Source: Candidatus Gastranaerophilales bacterium
GTDB taxonomy: Bacteria; Cyanobacteriota; Vampirovibrionia; Gastranaerophilales; Gastranaerophilaceae
DNA: 64,000 nucleotides
Assembly: GCA_944323725.1 (NCBI GenBank)
Contig: CALUTP010000008.1
Coordinates: 1 to 64,000 of the forward strand
Direction: 5' to 3'
Shown here: piece after piece, positions 45,232 through 56,000 of the stretch
How positions within the stretch are numbered: the stretch's first letter is position 1
Layout of the letters: each line of letters begins with the position of its first letter
Made by a program: the position numbers and the translations under genes
Notes under the pieces: generated by a model
Told to the model about the DNA's origin: nothing
The model's database searches: none
The model's input: the letters and a program-made list of their open reading frames with translations, nothing else

Positions 45232-46878
45232 TTAATTATTATGATTTCTTTGAAAAATCAAATAATTAAGTCCGCTATATATATCTTTAACTTTTGTATA
45301 ATTATCTTTTACGTATCCGCAAAATTCAAAAGCATAATTTTCGCAAATATATGGGAAAAAGTAGTCTTTCATACTTTGGTTATTAAATACAATATACACA
45401 GGTTTTGTTTTTTCAAAGTGATTAATAAAAGCTTTGTCAGTGAAAGTCTCAGAGTATAAAGGAATAAGTGAGTTATAATAATCATCAGAAGGAGTAGAGT
45501 GTTTAGATAGAAAATTAATAATAAGCCCTTCCGGAAATATTATCATATCAGTATTTTCTTTATTTTCCAAAAACTTTAATAATTGATTAGTTGAATCAGC
45601 ATAAGGTTTTGAAGTGTATATAGTTCCTTTTTCAGTAGAAATTTTAGTATTTAATGAAGTTCTTTGAATGCTGTATGCAACAAAATAACTCAGACTTATA
45701 CAAATAATAAAAACAGCTGAGTATTTTTGATATTTTTTATCAAGGTGTAAAAATAATAAAGAGAAAAATGCAACTAATAATATAGAAGAATAGTAATTTC
45801 CATAATTTGCAGGAGTAAGTCCCCAAAAAGATTTCATACTAACAGCAATAGAAGAAAGTACCAATATAAACAGTGGAATATTATTTTTTAATTCTTTAAA
45901 TGAAAAGATAGCGAAAATGAAAAGTAAAGGGATAAGGAATACAAAAGATTGAAATCCTGCAAAATAATAGGTAACAATAGAAAAAATAATAGCAATAAAG
46001 ATTCCAGCAAATTTATTTTTATGAAAAATAAAACCAGAAAAAAGCAGACCAATAAGTCCAATAGCAGTTTTTAAAATATTAACAGCCCAGACTTCAAAAA
46101 CAAGTTTATTAAAGAAAACCCCCTGAGATTTATAGAAAAATTCAAGTGTTTTGCATTCTGTCATTTTATGTATGATGTTTGCAGTGTCGGACAGATTGTT
46201 TAAATTTAAGCCCTGTGCAAAAAGAATTCCAAAAGAAAGTAATGGGATAATAATAAAACAAGTGATGAAATTAAGTATAATTTTAAGATTTTTAGAAAAC
46301 AGAGCAACAATAAAAAGAAAAGCACAATATATTAAAAAATCATATTTGCATACTGCACAGAAACCGGCAAGGAAAGATGAAATGTATAAATATTTACTTA
46401 AATCAGTTTCCTTATATTTAATAAGAAAAAATAAAGAATAAATAAACGCAAAAGTTCCATATAACATGCCCCAACAGTATGGAAAAGTGAAATTAAACAA
46501 ATGGTAAGCACAGACTCCAGTTACAATAGTAAATATACCGAAAGCAAAACTGAAAAATTCAGATAGAAATTTTCTAGCAATAAGATAAATCCCACTTATA
46601 ATACCAAAAGAACATACAGCTCCAGAAAAATATAACGTAGAAAGATTAGTCCCAAAAATTTTGTATAAAAAAGCGTTCAATAAATAAGAAGCAGGACCAT
46701 AAATGACAAACAAGTCTTTATAAATAACCTTTCCATTAAGTATTTGTTCAGGATAATAAACCTCTCGTCCAACATCAAGGAGAATATTAGAATAATGTCC
46801 TGTAAAAATTAAAAGCGCCAAAAAACATAAAATCCATAATACACAAAGGTATTTATTTTCAGTAAAAAATCTTTTCAT
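45232..46878 (-). CDS. Polytopic membrane protein, GT-C-like glycosyltransferase
   Basis: ATG 46878 (548 residues, MKRFFTENKYLCVLWILCFL) is preferred; longer starts to 46977 overlap the divergent gene. About ten membrane helices. The first outer loop reads LLDVGREVYYPEQILNGKVI, then DLFVIYGPASYLLNAFLY, a layout like PMT/ArnT-type GT-C enzymes, where an Asp in this loop is catalytic and the donor is a polyprenyl-phosphate sugar. The family assignment is from architecture. Possibly envelope glycan modification. Confidence 0.65.
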   Translation of the reverse strand: MKRFFTENKYLCVLWILCFLALLIFTGHYSNILLDVGREVYYPEQILNGKVIYKDLFVIYGPASYLLNAFLYKIFGTNLSTLYFSGAVCSFGIISGIYLIARKFLSEFFSFAFGIFTIVTGVCAYHLFNFTFPYCWGMLYGTFAFIYSLFFLIKYKETDLSKYLYISSFLAGFCAVCKYDFLIYCAFLFIVALFSKNLKIILNFITCFIIIPLLSFGILFAQGLNLNNLSDTANIIHKMTECKTLEFFYKSQGVFFNKLVFEVWAVNILKTAIGLIGLLFSGFIFHKNKFAGIFIAIIFSIVTYYFAGFQSFVFLIPLLFIFAIFSFKELKNNIPLFILVLSSIAVSMKSFWGLTPANYGNYYSSILLVAFFSLLFLHLDKKYQKYSAVFIICISLSYFVAYSIQRTSLNTKISTEKGTIYTSKPYADSTNQLLKFLENKENTDMIIFPEGLIINFLSKHSTPSDDYYNSLIPLYSETFTDKAFINHFEKTKPVYIVFNNQSMKDYFFPYICENYAFEFCGYVKDNYTKVKDIYSGLNYLIFQRNHNN

Positions 46879-46967
46879 ATTAATAAAAGTAACAAACACA
46901 GAACAAAAAAGCAATTTATAAAGAGAAAAAAACTTTATATACATGTGAAAAAGGTTGGAGTAATTAA

Positions 46968-47420
46968 ATGTTACCATTAAATGTAGTAAATGACCTAGAC
47001 AGACTAGCAGCAGAAGGAGTTATTGATTTTGATGCGGCAGCGCTGTTAACAGGAGCATCACCACGATATGTGGGTAATCCTCAAATACCAATGCTTCCTC
47101 CAACAGAAATTCCAATAAATAAAGGTCAGCTAAATCAACCGAAATCAGATACATTTATGGATCCTAATACGGGTCTACCCAAAACCCAGCCAGAGCAGTC
47201 AGGAAATCCTGCGTGGAAAAAGATTCTTTTTGCAGGGTTAGTGATTGCAGGAGGAATATTTGGTATTTCTAAAATCAAAGGGGTAAAAACCTTTTTTAAG
47301 AATAAAAAAATAACAACTCCACAATTTATAAAAGATGGCTGGTCAGCAGTTACAAAAAAATGTTCACAATGCTGGAGCTGGGTAAAAGGATTTTTTGGAA
47401 AATTTAAGAAGAAACCATAG
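46968..47420 (+). CDS. Hypothetical membrane-associated protein
   Basis: 150 residues; TTGGAG precedes ATG. The N-terminal half is Pro-rich (NPQIPMLPPTEIPINKGQLN). A single hydrophobic segment KILFAGLVIAGGIFGISKI (about 85-103) is followed by a basic tail with Lys, Trp and Cys (KKCSQCWSWVKGFFGKFKKK) that could be amphipathic. No family recognised. It lies just upstream of bioB in the same direction. Confidence 0.6.
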   Translation: MLPLNVVNDLDRLAAEGVIDFDAAALLTGASPRYVGNPQIPMLPPTEIPINKGQLNQPKSDTFMDPNTGLPKTQPEQSGNPAWKKILFAGLVIAGGIFGISKIKGVKTFFKNKKITTPQFIKDGWSAVTKKCSQCWSWVKGFFGKFKKKP

Positions 47421-47431
47421 TTTACAAAGGT

Positions 47432-47460
47432 TTGACATGTAATATTCTTCGCTTTACTAT
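47432..47460 (+). promoter_or_regulatory. Promoter of bioB
   Basis: TTGACA (47432-47437), a 17-base spacer and TACTAT (47455-47460). No convincing BirA dyad was seen around it. Confidence 0.6.
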
Positions 47461-47486
47461 CATAAAAGATGCTGGAGAATATAAAA

Positions 47487-48410
47487 ATGATTACAGAAAA
47501 CAAAATATCAAAAGAAGAATTACTAAGATTATATAATCTTGATTTAGATGAATTACTTAAAATTTCTTCAAAATATGTAAAAGACACAGTGGAATTTTGT
47601 TCTATAGTAAATGCAAGAAATGGAAAATGTTCACAAAATTGTAAATATTGTGCCCAAAGTTTGCATTATAGGACGAATATAGAAAGCTATCCTTTAATTC
47701 CAACAGAAGATGTAATAAAAGCAGCAGAAGAATCAAAAGCAAATAATGCAACAAGATTTGCGGTAGTAACTTCTGGTAAAACTCCGGCAGAAGAAGATTT
47801 TAATAAAGTATTGGACTTAATAAAAGCGGTCAATGGAGTAGAAGGAATAAAAAGCTGTGCTTCAATAGGAATATTAGATGAAGAACAGGCAAAAGCTTTA
47901 TCAAAAGCAGGATTAAAAAGGTTTCACCACAATATAAATACATCAGAGTCATATTATCCAGAAGTATGTACGACTCATACATGGCAAGATAGATTAAATA
48001 CTTGTAAATTAGTAAAAAAATATGGAATGGAGTTATGCTGCGGGGTAATCTTAGGGATGGGAGAAAGTATAGAGCATCGTATAGAAATGGCAATGGAACT
48101 CGCAGAAATAGAGCCAGAGAGTATTCCTATTAATATATTAATGCCTATACCAGAAACCCCTTTTGAAAATTATTTTGATAAAATTGATGAAGAAAATGTT
48201 TTGAGAACTCTTGCTGTATTTAAAATAGCGAATCCTAATTCAATACTGCGTTTTTGTGGCGGGAGAATGAGATTGTCTCAAGAGAATCAGGAAAAAGCTT
48301 TGAAAAATTGTGTAGAGGGGATTTTGATAGGAAATTATCTTACAACGGTAGGTAAAGCTCCAAATGAGGATATTCAAATGGTAAAAAATATAGGTAAATT
48401 TTTAATTTAA
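47487..48410 (+). CDS. bioB: Biotin synthase
   Basis: ATG 47487 is preferred (307 residues) because GGAG lies 9 bases upstream; ATG 47469 would be leaderless, 8 bases after the -10 box. Radical-SAM cluster NGKCSQNCKYCAQS, then SYPLIPTEDV, HNINTSESYYPEVCTTH, GVILGMGE, INILMPIPETP and RFCGGRMRLS are BioB blocks holding the ligands of the [2Fe-2S] site. Inserts sulfur in dethiobiotin. bioD is at 34173. Confidence 0.96.
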   Translation: MITENKISKEELLRLYNLDLDELLKISSKYVKDTVEFCSIVNARNGKCSQNCKYCAQSLHYRTNIESYPLIPTEDVIKAAEESKANNATRFAVVTSGKTPAEEDFNKVLDLIKAVNGVEGIKSCASIGILDEEQAKALSKAGLKRFHHNINTSESYYPEVCTTHTWQDRLNTCKLVKKYGMELCCGVILGMGESIEHRIEMAMELAEIEPESIPINILMPIPETPFENYFDKIDEENVLRTLAVFKIANPNSILRFCGGRMRLSQENQEKALKNCVEGILIGNYLTTVGKAPNEDIQMVKNIGKFLI

Positions 48411-48480
48411 GAAAAATTCATAAAAGTTAAAGTTTTAAATCCTTTTTGCCGATAAAATATCTGTAGAAAGGCAAGTATTT

Positions 48481-49110
48481 ATGTATATAAATAAAGTAGA
48501 TAGTTTATTTAATGTAACAAATTCTCAAAAAGTACAAAAAGTAAAAGAGAAAGACAATATAAATATAAACTTTAAATCCAATAAAGAAGAGAAAACAGAA
48601 AGTTATAATACAGTCAAATCAATGATATTGAAAATCTTACCATCAGTTTCAGACGAATTCATCAATCAAATATTAGAAACTTCAGCTAAAGTAAAATGTA
48701 CTCCTGAAGATTTGACAGCATTAATTTATAAAGAATCTAAATTTAACCCGAAAGCAATAAATGGAGAATATGCAGGTCTAGGTCAAATGACAAGTATATC
48801 ATTAAAATTAAGTAAAGAATACGCAAAAAAACATCCAGAAGAAAAAGAAGGAATAAATCAAAAAATTACATTTGCCCAGTTTAAAAAACTGTCAAGGGAA
48901 GAACAAATGCCCTATGTAAAAAATTACATTTTAACAATGAAAAAATCATATGTAAAAAATATGGAAACACCTTTAGATTCAGCGAAATTAAATGGATTAT
49001 TTGTGGCACCAGCACATGTACTAGGCCCGAATGCACAAAAATATGGTAAAATATTAGAAAAAATAAAAAAAGAAGATTTAAAAGTTACACATACAGATAT
49101 AAAATTTTAA
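48481..49110 (+). CDS. Lysozyme-like / transglycosylase SLT-domain protein without signal peptide
   Basis: 209 residues. Residues about 75-180 resemble the SLT fold: LIYKESKFNPKAINGEYAGL with catalytic-type Glu85 and the GLGQMT motif at 99-104. The first 45 residues are polar (MYINKVDSLFNVTNSQK, then INFKSNKEEK) with no Sec signal, unusual for an enzyme that must reach peptidoglycan. It may be exported by another route. AAAGGC precedes ATG. Role: local cell-wall cleavage, perhaps for a secretion machine. Confidence 0.7.
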   Translation: MYINKVDSLFNVTNSQKVQKVKEKDNININFKSNKEEKTESYNTVKSMILKILPSVSDEFINQILETSAKVKCTPEDLTALIYKESKFNPKAINGEYAGLGQMTSISLKLSKEYAKKHPEEKEGINQKITFAQFKKLSREEQMPYVKNYILTMKKSYVKNMETPLDSAKLNGLFVAPAHVLGPNAQKYGKILEKIKKEDLKVTHTDIKF

Positions 49111-49126
49111 AATAAATAATAAAATC

Positions 49127-49155
49127 TTTACAATTATAGTAAAAAGTGACATAAT
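49127..49155 (+). promoter_or_regulatory. Promoter abutting the CDF start codon
   Basis: TTTACA (49127-49132), a 17-base spacer and CATAAT (49150-49155), then only 6 bases to ATG 49162 and no ribosome site; a leaderless candidate. Confidence 0.5.
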
Positions 49156-49161
49156 TTTTTT

Positions 49162-50049
49162 ATGCGCAAAGAAACAGAAAAAAAATTTGCTGCAGGGTTA
49201 TCAATCACCTCAAATGCAGCAATTATAATATTAAAATTAATAGCAGGAATAATTTCTGGCAGTATAAGTATAATATCAGAAGCAATCCATTCCTTAAGTG
49301 ACTTTTTAGCATCCGTATTAACTTTTTTTGCAGTAATGCGCTCTTCAGAACCTGCAGATAAGGCTCATCCCTTTGGACATGGCAGATATGAAGATATGTC
49401 TGGATTTATAGAAGGCGGATTGATTGTCTTTGCAGGTCTATACATAATATATGAAGCTTCAAAGAAATTAATTTTTGGTTATACAATGGAGACTGAATCA
49501 TTTTTAGGAATTGGAGTGATGGCATTTGCGGTTGTTGCTAATTTTCTTGTTAGTTCTTACCTATTTTATGTAGCAAAAAAAACGGATTCAGTATCTCTCT
49601 ATGCAGATGGAGAACATTTAAGAACTGATATATGGTCATCCTTTGGAATTTTAATAGGATTAATTTTAATAAAACTTACCGGATTAATAATACTAGATCC
49701 AATAATTGCAATTATAGTTGCAATGTTTATTCTTCATGCAGGAGTAAAAATATCAAAAAGCACTCTAAATAATTTACTGGATGGTTCGTTGCCAGTAGAA
49801 GAATTAGCAGAAATAGAAGAAATAATAAGAAACTTTGAACAAAAAGGAGTTAAAGGTTTTAAAGATTTAAAAGCAAGACGGGTTGGTCCATCTAAAGATA
49901 TAGAATTCACGCTTTTATTTCCTAAAGATATGACAATATCAGAATGTCATAATTATTGTGATGATATAGAAGAAAAGATTAGGGAAAGACTTGGAAATTC
50001 AGCAATATCAATTCATGCAGAACCAGATTGTCCAACTTGCAGAAAATAA
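49162..50049 (+). CDS. Cation diffusion facilitator (CDF) family metal exporter
   Basis: 295 residues with five or six membrane helices and a C-terminal cytosolic ferredoxin-like domain ending CPTCRK. Metal-site motif EAIHSLSDFLAS, followed by AHPFGHGRYED and DGEHLRTDIWSS, is typical of CDF (YiiP/FieF-like; HxxxD pairs). Exports Zn, Fe or Mn against protons. Metal specificity is not readable. Convergent with the giant gene. Confidence 0.93.
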   Translation: MRKETEKKFAAGLSITSNAAIIILKLIAGIISGSISIISEAIHSLSDFLASVLTFFAVMRSSEPADKAHPFGHGRYEDMSGFIEGGLIVFAGLYIIYEASKKLIFGYTMETESFLGIGVMAFAVVANFLVSSYLFYVAKKTDSVSLYADGEHLRTDIWSSFGILIGLILIKLTGLIILDPIIAIIVAMFILHAGVKISKSTLNNLLDGSLPVEELAEIEEIIRNFEQKGVKGFKDLKARRVGPSKDIEFTLLFPKDMTISECHNYCDDIEEKIRERLGNSAISIHAEPDCPTCRK

Positions 50050-50089
50050 CACAGTACAAGTTTAGAAAACAAGGCTTAATATGTTATTT

Positions 50090-53000
50090 TTAGAAGAATT
50101 TTCTATGTTTAGAAGGATTGAAAAGTTCATTTCCGTTTGTATCATAAACTTTTATATCAAGACCACTTGCAGTTATTTGTTCTTTGATTTTATCAATATA
50201 GGATTGACCATAAATATCAGTAGGAACAATAATTCTATCTATTGAATTAGAAGGTAATCCAACAGGAACTGCTCTATGGGTCGTGTATGATCTATGTCCG
50301 CTCATATTACCATCTTTATAAAGATCGCTATCTTGTTTGCTAACACTGAATGAATTATCTATAAGTGTTGGATCGACAGACTTTTTATCAAATACAATAA
50401 CTATGGTACCTCTTTTTTCATATGGATTAGGTAAAAAGTTTGTTTCTCCATTGTTAGACCAATGTTTTGCTCCTTTAGAGAAATAATCTTTAATAGAATA
50501 ATTTTCTTGAACATCCCACAAATCAGAGCACATAGGCGTCATAGAACCAGGATCTCCGTCACTTCTTCCAGCTCCAATAGCACCAGAATATTCTCTACTA
50601 ACAAGACCGTTTTCAAGAATACCCTCTAAATTTCTAGGACTTGTAGCATGAAGTAAATTGTCATTAGTTAAAATATCATTTGCATTATGACGAATTTTTC
50701 TACTTTTGCTATTTTCAAGAGCTTGATAGGAAGATTCAAAAATACGTTTTTGAGAAGGTGTAAGGTGTTCTGACATACTAATATGTTTATTAATAAATTC
50801 TAATTCTTTTGCATGTTTAGCAGTTAAATTTCCATAAATACGAGAAGAAATAGGGATTTCATCAAAACTTCTTCCGCCAATATTATAAGTAGTTTTTGGT
50901 GTAGCTTTTTGAATTCTAGCTACATAATCAGCAATAGATTCACCAGCTTTTTGTGGAGTAGCTTCGCAAATATCTTGGAAGCGTTTCATATAATTTCTTC
51001 TTTCAATAAGCATTTCTTTCAAAAATTCAGGATTAGAAATACCATTAGCTTCAGCTTTTTTTACAAGAGATGTAATAGTTTTATCATCAATAGTTGTAAC
51101 TGTTTTAAGAGAACTAATTAATTCATCTCTAGACATTCCTTCAAGATATTTTCTTGAAAGTGATTTACTTGAAAAGAAAGATGTAAGCTCATTAACATTT
51201 TCACCAAAGGCATTTCCTTTTCTAGCACCTCTAGCCCTATAGCAAAGAGAACCACCAACATCAGTTCTAATTGCTTTACCATTTTGAGTCATTATATTTC
51301 CATCTTTAAGAGCATCCCAATTAGCAAGCCAGCAATCTGCGGCAAAACCTTTTCTTATATCCGCAATATTTTTTGCATCAGGGGTTTCAAGATTATCCAT
51401 AAATTTACTAGATGTTCCAATGTTGCCCGCAGCATCAGAAACTAAGGTAATTTCAGGGGCATTAACACCAGCAGCTCTGTATAAGTCAGCAGCAAGAGCT
51501 TCTGATTTTGCCTGAGCAGAAACTCCATATAATTGGGTTTCAATATCAGCTATTTCATCAAAATCAATTCTTATACTTCTTTGTTGATTAAATCTTGCAT
51601 CAAAATAAGTTAATGTTTCAGGATTAAGCAATCTGCCTTCAGGAGGGAATTTAACATATGTTAATTCGCCAGTATTGAGGTTCTGCATCCAATATCCATA
51701 ATTTGAGCCTTGTTGAGAATTTCTATAAATTTTTACCTGAGTTTTTTTACCATTAATTGTAGCTGTAGAAATTTCTGATTTATATTTACTATCAAGTTCT
51801 TTAATTTTTACTTTTTGAGCTTCAATATTTTGTTTTCTAATTTCAGCTTCACTTTGTTGTTTGCTGATATTCTGATTTTCTTGAACTTTAGAAGATTGAT
51901 TATCAGGTTTTTTACCTCTATTTATCTCAACATTATCATTTGCTGCAGATATTTTATTACGTTTTTCTTTTAATTGATTTATTAAATGTTTTTTCTGGTC
52001 ACAATCAGGCATTTTATCCAGCCATTTTTGAGCTTTATCTAAATCACCAAGAGATTTTGCTCTATTGATATTGTTGCCAATTTGTCCCATTTCCATTCTT
52101 TCTTGAGGCGTAGGATAATAAATTACAGGTTCTTCAACCTCAGGTTTGGAAACAAGTTGAGCTTCCACGTCAGCTACAGGTGTATCTTCAACCTCAGGTT
52201 TGGAAACAGGTTGAGCTTCCACGTCAGCTACAGGCGTATCTTCAATGTTAGGATTTACCTGCATATTTTTTATTTCATCAGCTTTATTAACAAGACTTTC
52301 TTTTAATTGTTTTTTCTGAGCAGAAGTCATTTTTTTGCCGCCTAAAAGACTTCTTATTTCTTTAAGTTCAGCATCACTTGAAATAGTAGCAATATAGTCA
52401 TTAATTTTCTTAAATTCATCTTCATTTAAGCCTTTACCTGTAGTGGCTTTTTCTTTTAACATTGAAACAATATCATCATGTTGTTGAGTATTAGTTTTTA
52501 CATTTTTAGGTTTTAAACTTTCTATTTTATCATCAATTGCTTTTCTTAATCTGTCATAATTAGCAGTTACTCCACCATATGTATGTTCTTTTTTATTTAA
52601 TTTATTTTTTAAATCGTTCAATACATCAATATCATTAGTGTTATTTATATATTCATTCATAACACGTGTATCAGCATTATTTAATTCACTATGTTTTTCG
52701 AAGATATGATCAATATTTTTCTGAGTATTAGCACTATTTATAGCATCAAATGCAGCTTTTTGGTCTGCTGGTAGATTTTCAACTGCATCATCAAATTTTT
52801 GTTCAATTTCTCTGCGTAAATCTCTATTTTGGATGCTTCCAGCTTCTTGACGAATTTGAGCAAGATCTTCTCCTGATACGTCAGGATTTGAAACTACTTG
52901 ATCTATTTCTTCTCTAATTTGATTTGCTTTATTTTCTCCAACTTTTACACTTGCAGTGGTAGCATTACCATTAGAAGAAGCAATATCAAGGGTAGGAGCA

Positions 53001-56000
53001 TCGGTTTGTGGAGTTGCTTTAGGTGTTCTAGGAGGATCAGCAGTAGGTTTGTTATTACGCAAAGATGGTTCTGATGTAGCAGCTGGTGTATCAATTTTTA
53101 CTCCTTGTTTTTGGGATGGTGTTTTTATATGGGAAATTCTAGACATTATTATGCCAGTTGCAAAATCAATAAAGGCATCTTGTGAACCATAGTTATCTCC
53201 TGCAACTTTTGTTACTCCATATGAACCAGCTGCATTCATTATTTCTTCAGCAATTTCATTTGCAAGGGCTTTGTTAGTTATTCCAAAAGACTGCATTAGT
53301 TTAGGAGCAAGTAAGCTTGAGCTTGCACCAACACCAGCAAAAGACATGTTCATTAAGGTCTTTTTCATGATAGTTTTAGCATCTTTACCGCTAGTTGTTT
53401 CTACTGTTGCAGTCGCAATACCAGCATTAGCCATTTGCGTTCCTATTTGAGTTGCTTTATTCAAGTTTTGGAATTTTTTAGCAGTTGCGAATGCTTTTTC
53501 GGCTTTTGCTGCATAGTTAACTACTTTAACAGCTTTTGTACCCCACTTAGCCGCACTTACTGCTAGTCTAGCTGCTGCCATTTGTCCTAAGCCCGGTACA
53601 AATTGTAATGCTATAGTACCAGCAATTTCAAATGCAGAATCTGTTATCATTTCTGTCATTTGCTGATTTTCATTGAATTGCATAACATCTTTGACTATAT
53701 CATTTGTACCGAAGGCACTTTTGGTTAGTAAATCTAAATCTTTACCCATTTGTTCCAAAGATTTACCTTTTGTTACTTCTCTATATTCAGCAGTTGTTTG
53801 ATTTTGTGTTTCTTGTAAAAATCTGACTAACATTTCTTTTTTATCAGAATCTGAAGAAATATTTTTGTTAAATAAATCTGAATATTGTTCAATTACACTG
53901 TCAATTGTAGCATCATCAAATTGTAATTTATTTTTAATTTCATTTCTTAATCCTGAATAATCAAGAGAATCTGATTGTTTAAGAAGATTAGATGTTATAT
54001 TAATTGAAGAGGAAAGAGCATTTGCTCTTTGGTAGTTACCTAAAGCAGCATCTCTTGCTGCGATTTTATTTTTATCAAATTCGACACCAAAAACTTCTTT
54101 ATAAATCTTTTTAAACTCAGCCTCATCTCCGGCGGCAGATGCAAGTCTTTTTACATCTTCTGCATTTTTACCGAGTTTTTTATCCATATCTTCTATAGTT
54201 GTACAACCAAACCAACCACATACAGTATCTCCAACTTTTGCAGTCCATCCTTCAGCTTCTCTTGCGTCGGCGTACGATTTTTGAGCTTCAGTATCATTAG
54301 CTGCAAAATCTGCATTAAATGCAGCTATGGCATCTTCGTCAGAAATATCTTGAATATTACCCGTATTTTTTGCAACAATAGCTCCTCTTAGAAAATCGAC
54401 AGCTTTTTCCATATCTTTAGGGTTAGTTCTTCTCACTGCTTTCATTTCTTTATTCATGCTTGTTTCAAATTCTGTACGAGCATGTTTTATATCATCTGCG
54501 GATACTCCGGCATTTTCTGCTGCTTTGCAGAGTTTATCCAGTATTGTCAATAAAACTTTTTTCTGTGCTTCTGTTCCTCCTGCACCTACTTCACTTGTTA
54601 TCGTATCTATAATTGAAGAGTCATTATGTTTTTCTTTATCATAAGCATCAAGTACTGAAAGAATATTATTCTCATTTACTTCTTCATCAAGAAGTTTTTG
54701 CATTTTTACCATACTTACATGTCCAGAATTATCATCAGCAATTTGGTAAAATCTCTTTACAATACTTTCTGATTCTTTTCTTGTTTTTATGTTTTCATTG
54801 TATTCTTGTAATGATTTTTCTTTATCTGCAATACGATTATGCATTTCTTGAGCTACATTTGCAGTAACTTTTTTACCTTTTAATTCACCATCTTTTATAT
54901 TAGGGTTTGTTTTTTGTAAATCCTCTATTCTAGCTTTCATTTGGCGCTTGCTAGGATTTTCTATACCTTCACGTTTAAAAAGAGCTTCTGCAAGTTGTTC
55001 ATATGTATCATAATCTTTATTTGTAAAACTAATAGGTTTTCTTGCCGCAACTTCATCTTCGACCGCTTGAATTTCTGCAGCAACAACTTGATAAGCAGCA
55101 ATTGCTTCTTCTTTAGTTTGTCTGCCCTGCAATCGTGGATCATCTGCTTGTAGTTCTCCAGGAACAACTACATCATCTCCAGCCCAGCCTCTAATTTTTC
55201 CGCCATTAGCGTCTAATAATTCCTGTTTTGTGCATCCGAATTTTTTAGCTAAGGCTTCTATACTTTCACCATTTTGAAGTATGACTTTAGTATTGCCATT
55301 ACCGTCATATTCTACATTATATTCTTGTCCATCCACAGTTTTTGTTTGGCTAAGAGCTTTATTTTCATTGTTATAAGTTGTTGTTGTTACATTATTTCCT
55401 TCTGTAACAATTACTTCTCTTCCATTTTCTGTTAGTTTATTTTCTGTGACTTTAGTTTGTCCATTTGAGGTCTGTTCTTTTATTGTTTCTGATAAAAGTG
55501 TTTCACCTTTTGTTATTCGTGTAGTTTCTTTACCATATTCTTGTGTTACTGCTGTTGTTGTACCATCTTCGTTGTATGTATAATTTGTTATTTTTTCTTT
55601 TGCTGGAATTCCTTTATTTTCTATTTTTGATGTAAGCTGAATACCATTTTCTACATATATATAATTTTCTGTTGTAGTTCCATTTTCTATTTTTAAACTC
55701 TCAGGTTCTTCATTTTCATTGTATTTTACTGTCTGGATAATACCTGGAGTATTTGAATCAGTTATTACTGTTTCTACAGCTTTCTCTTCTCTATTAAAAC
55801 TTGTTACTGCTTTTTTACCATCTTTAGTTTCTATTATTTCTTCTGTAATCTTACGATCTTTGTCGTATTTAATTAATTTGCCGGGACCCCCCCCCCCTTC
55901 AGTGAAAGTGGCTATCTGAGCGGATTTATCTGGGTTTATAGTTTCTACAGAACCGTCTTTATATTTAATGTGGATATATTTTTGCCCGTTTTTTTCTTCA

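Noticed and set aside
46879-46977. N-terminal extension of the GT-C-like protein
   Set aside because: It overlaps the divergent gene at 46968 and adds residues not typical of the family; ATG 46878 is followed directly by the first membrane helix.
47401-47470. BirA operator before bioB
   Set aside because: A GTTTACAA half-site is visible but no matching second half with proper spacing.
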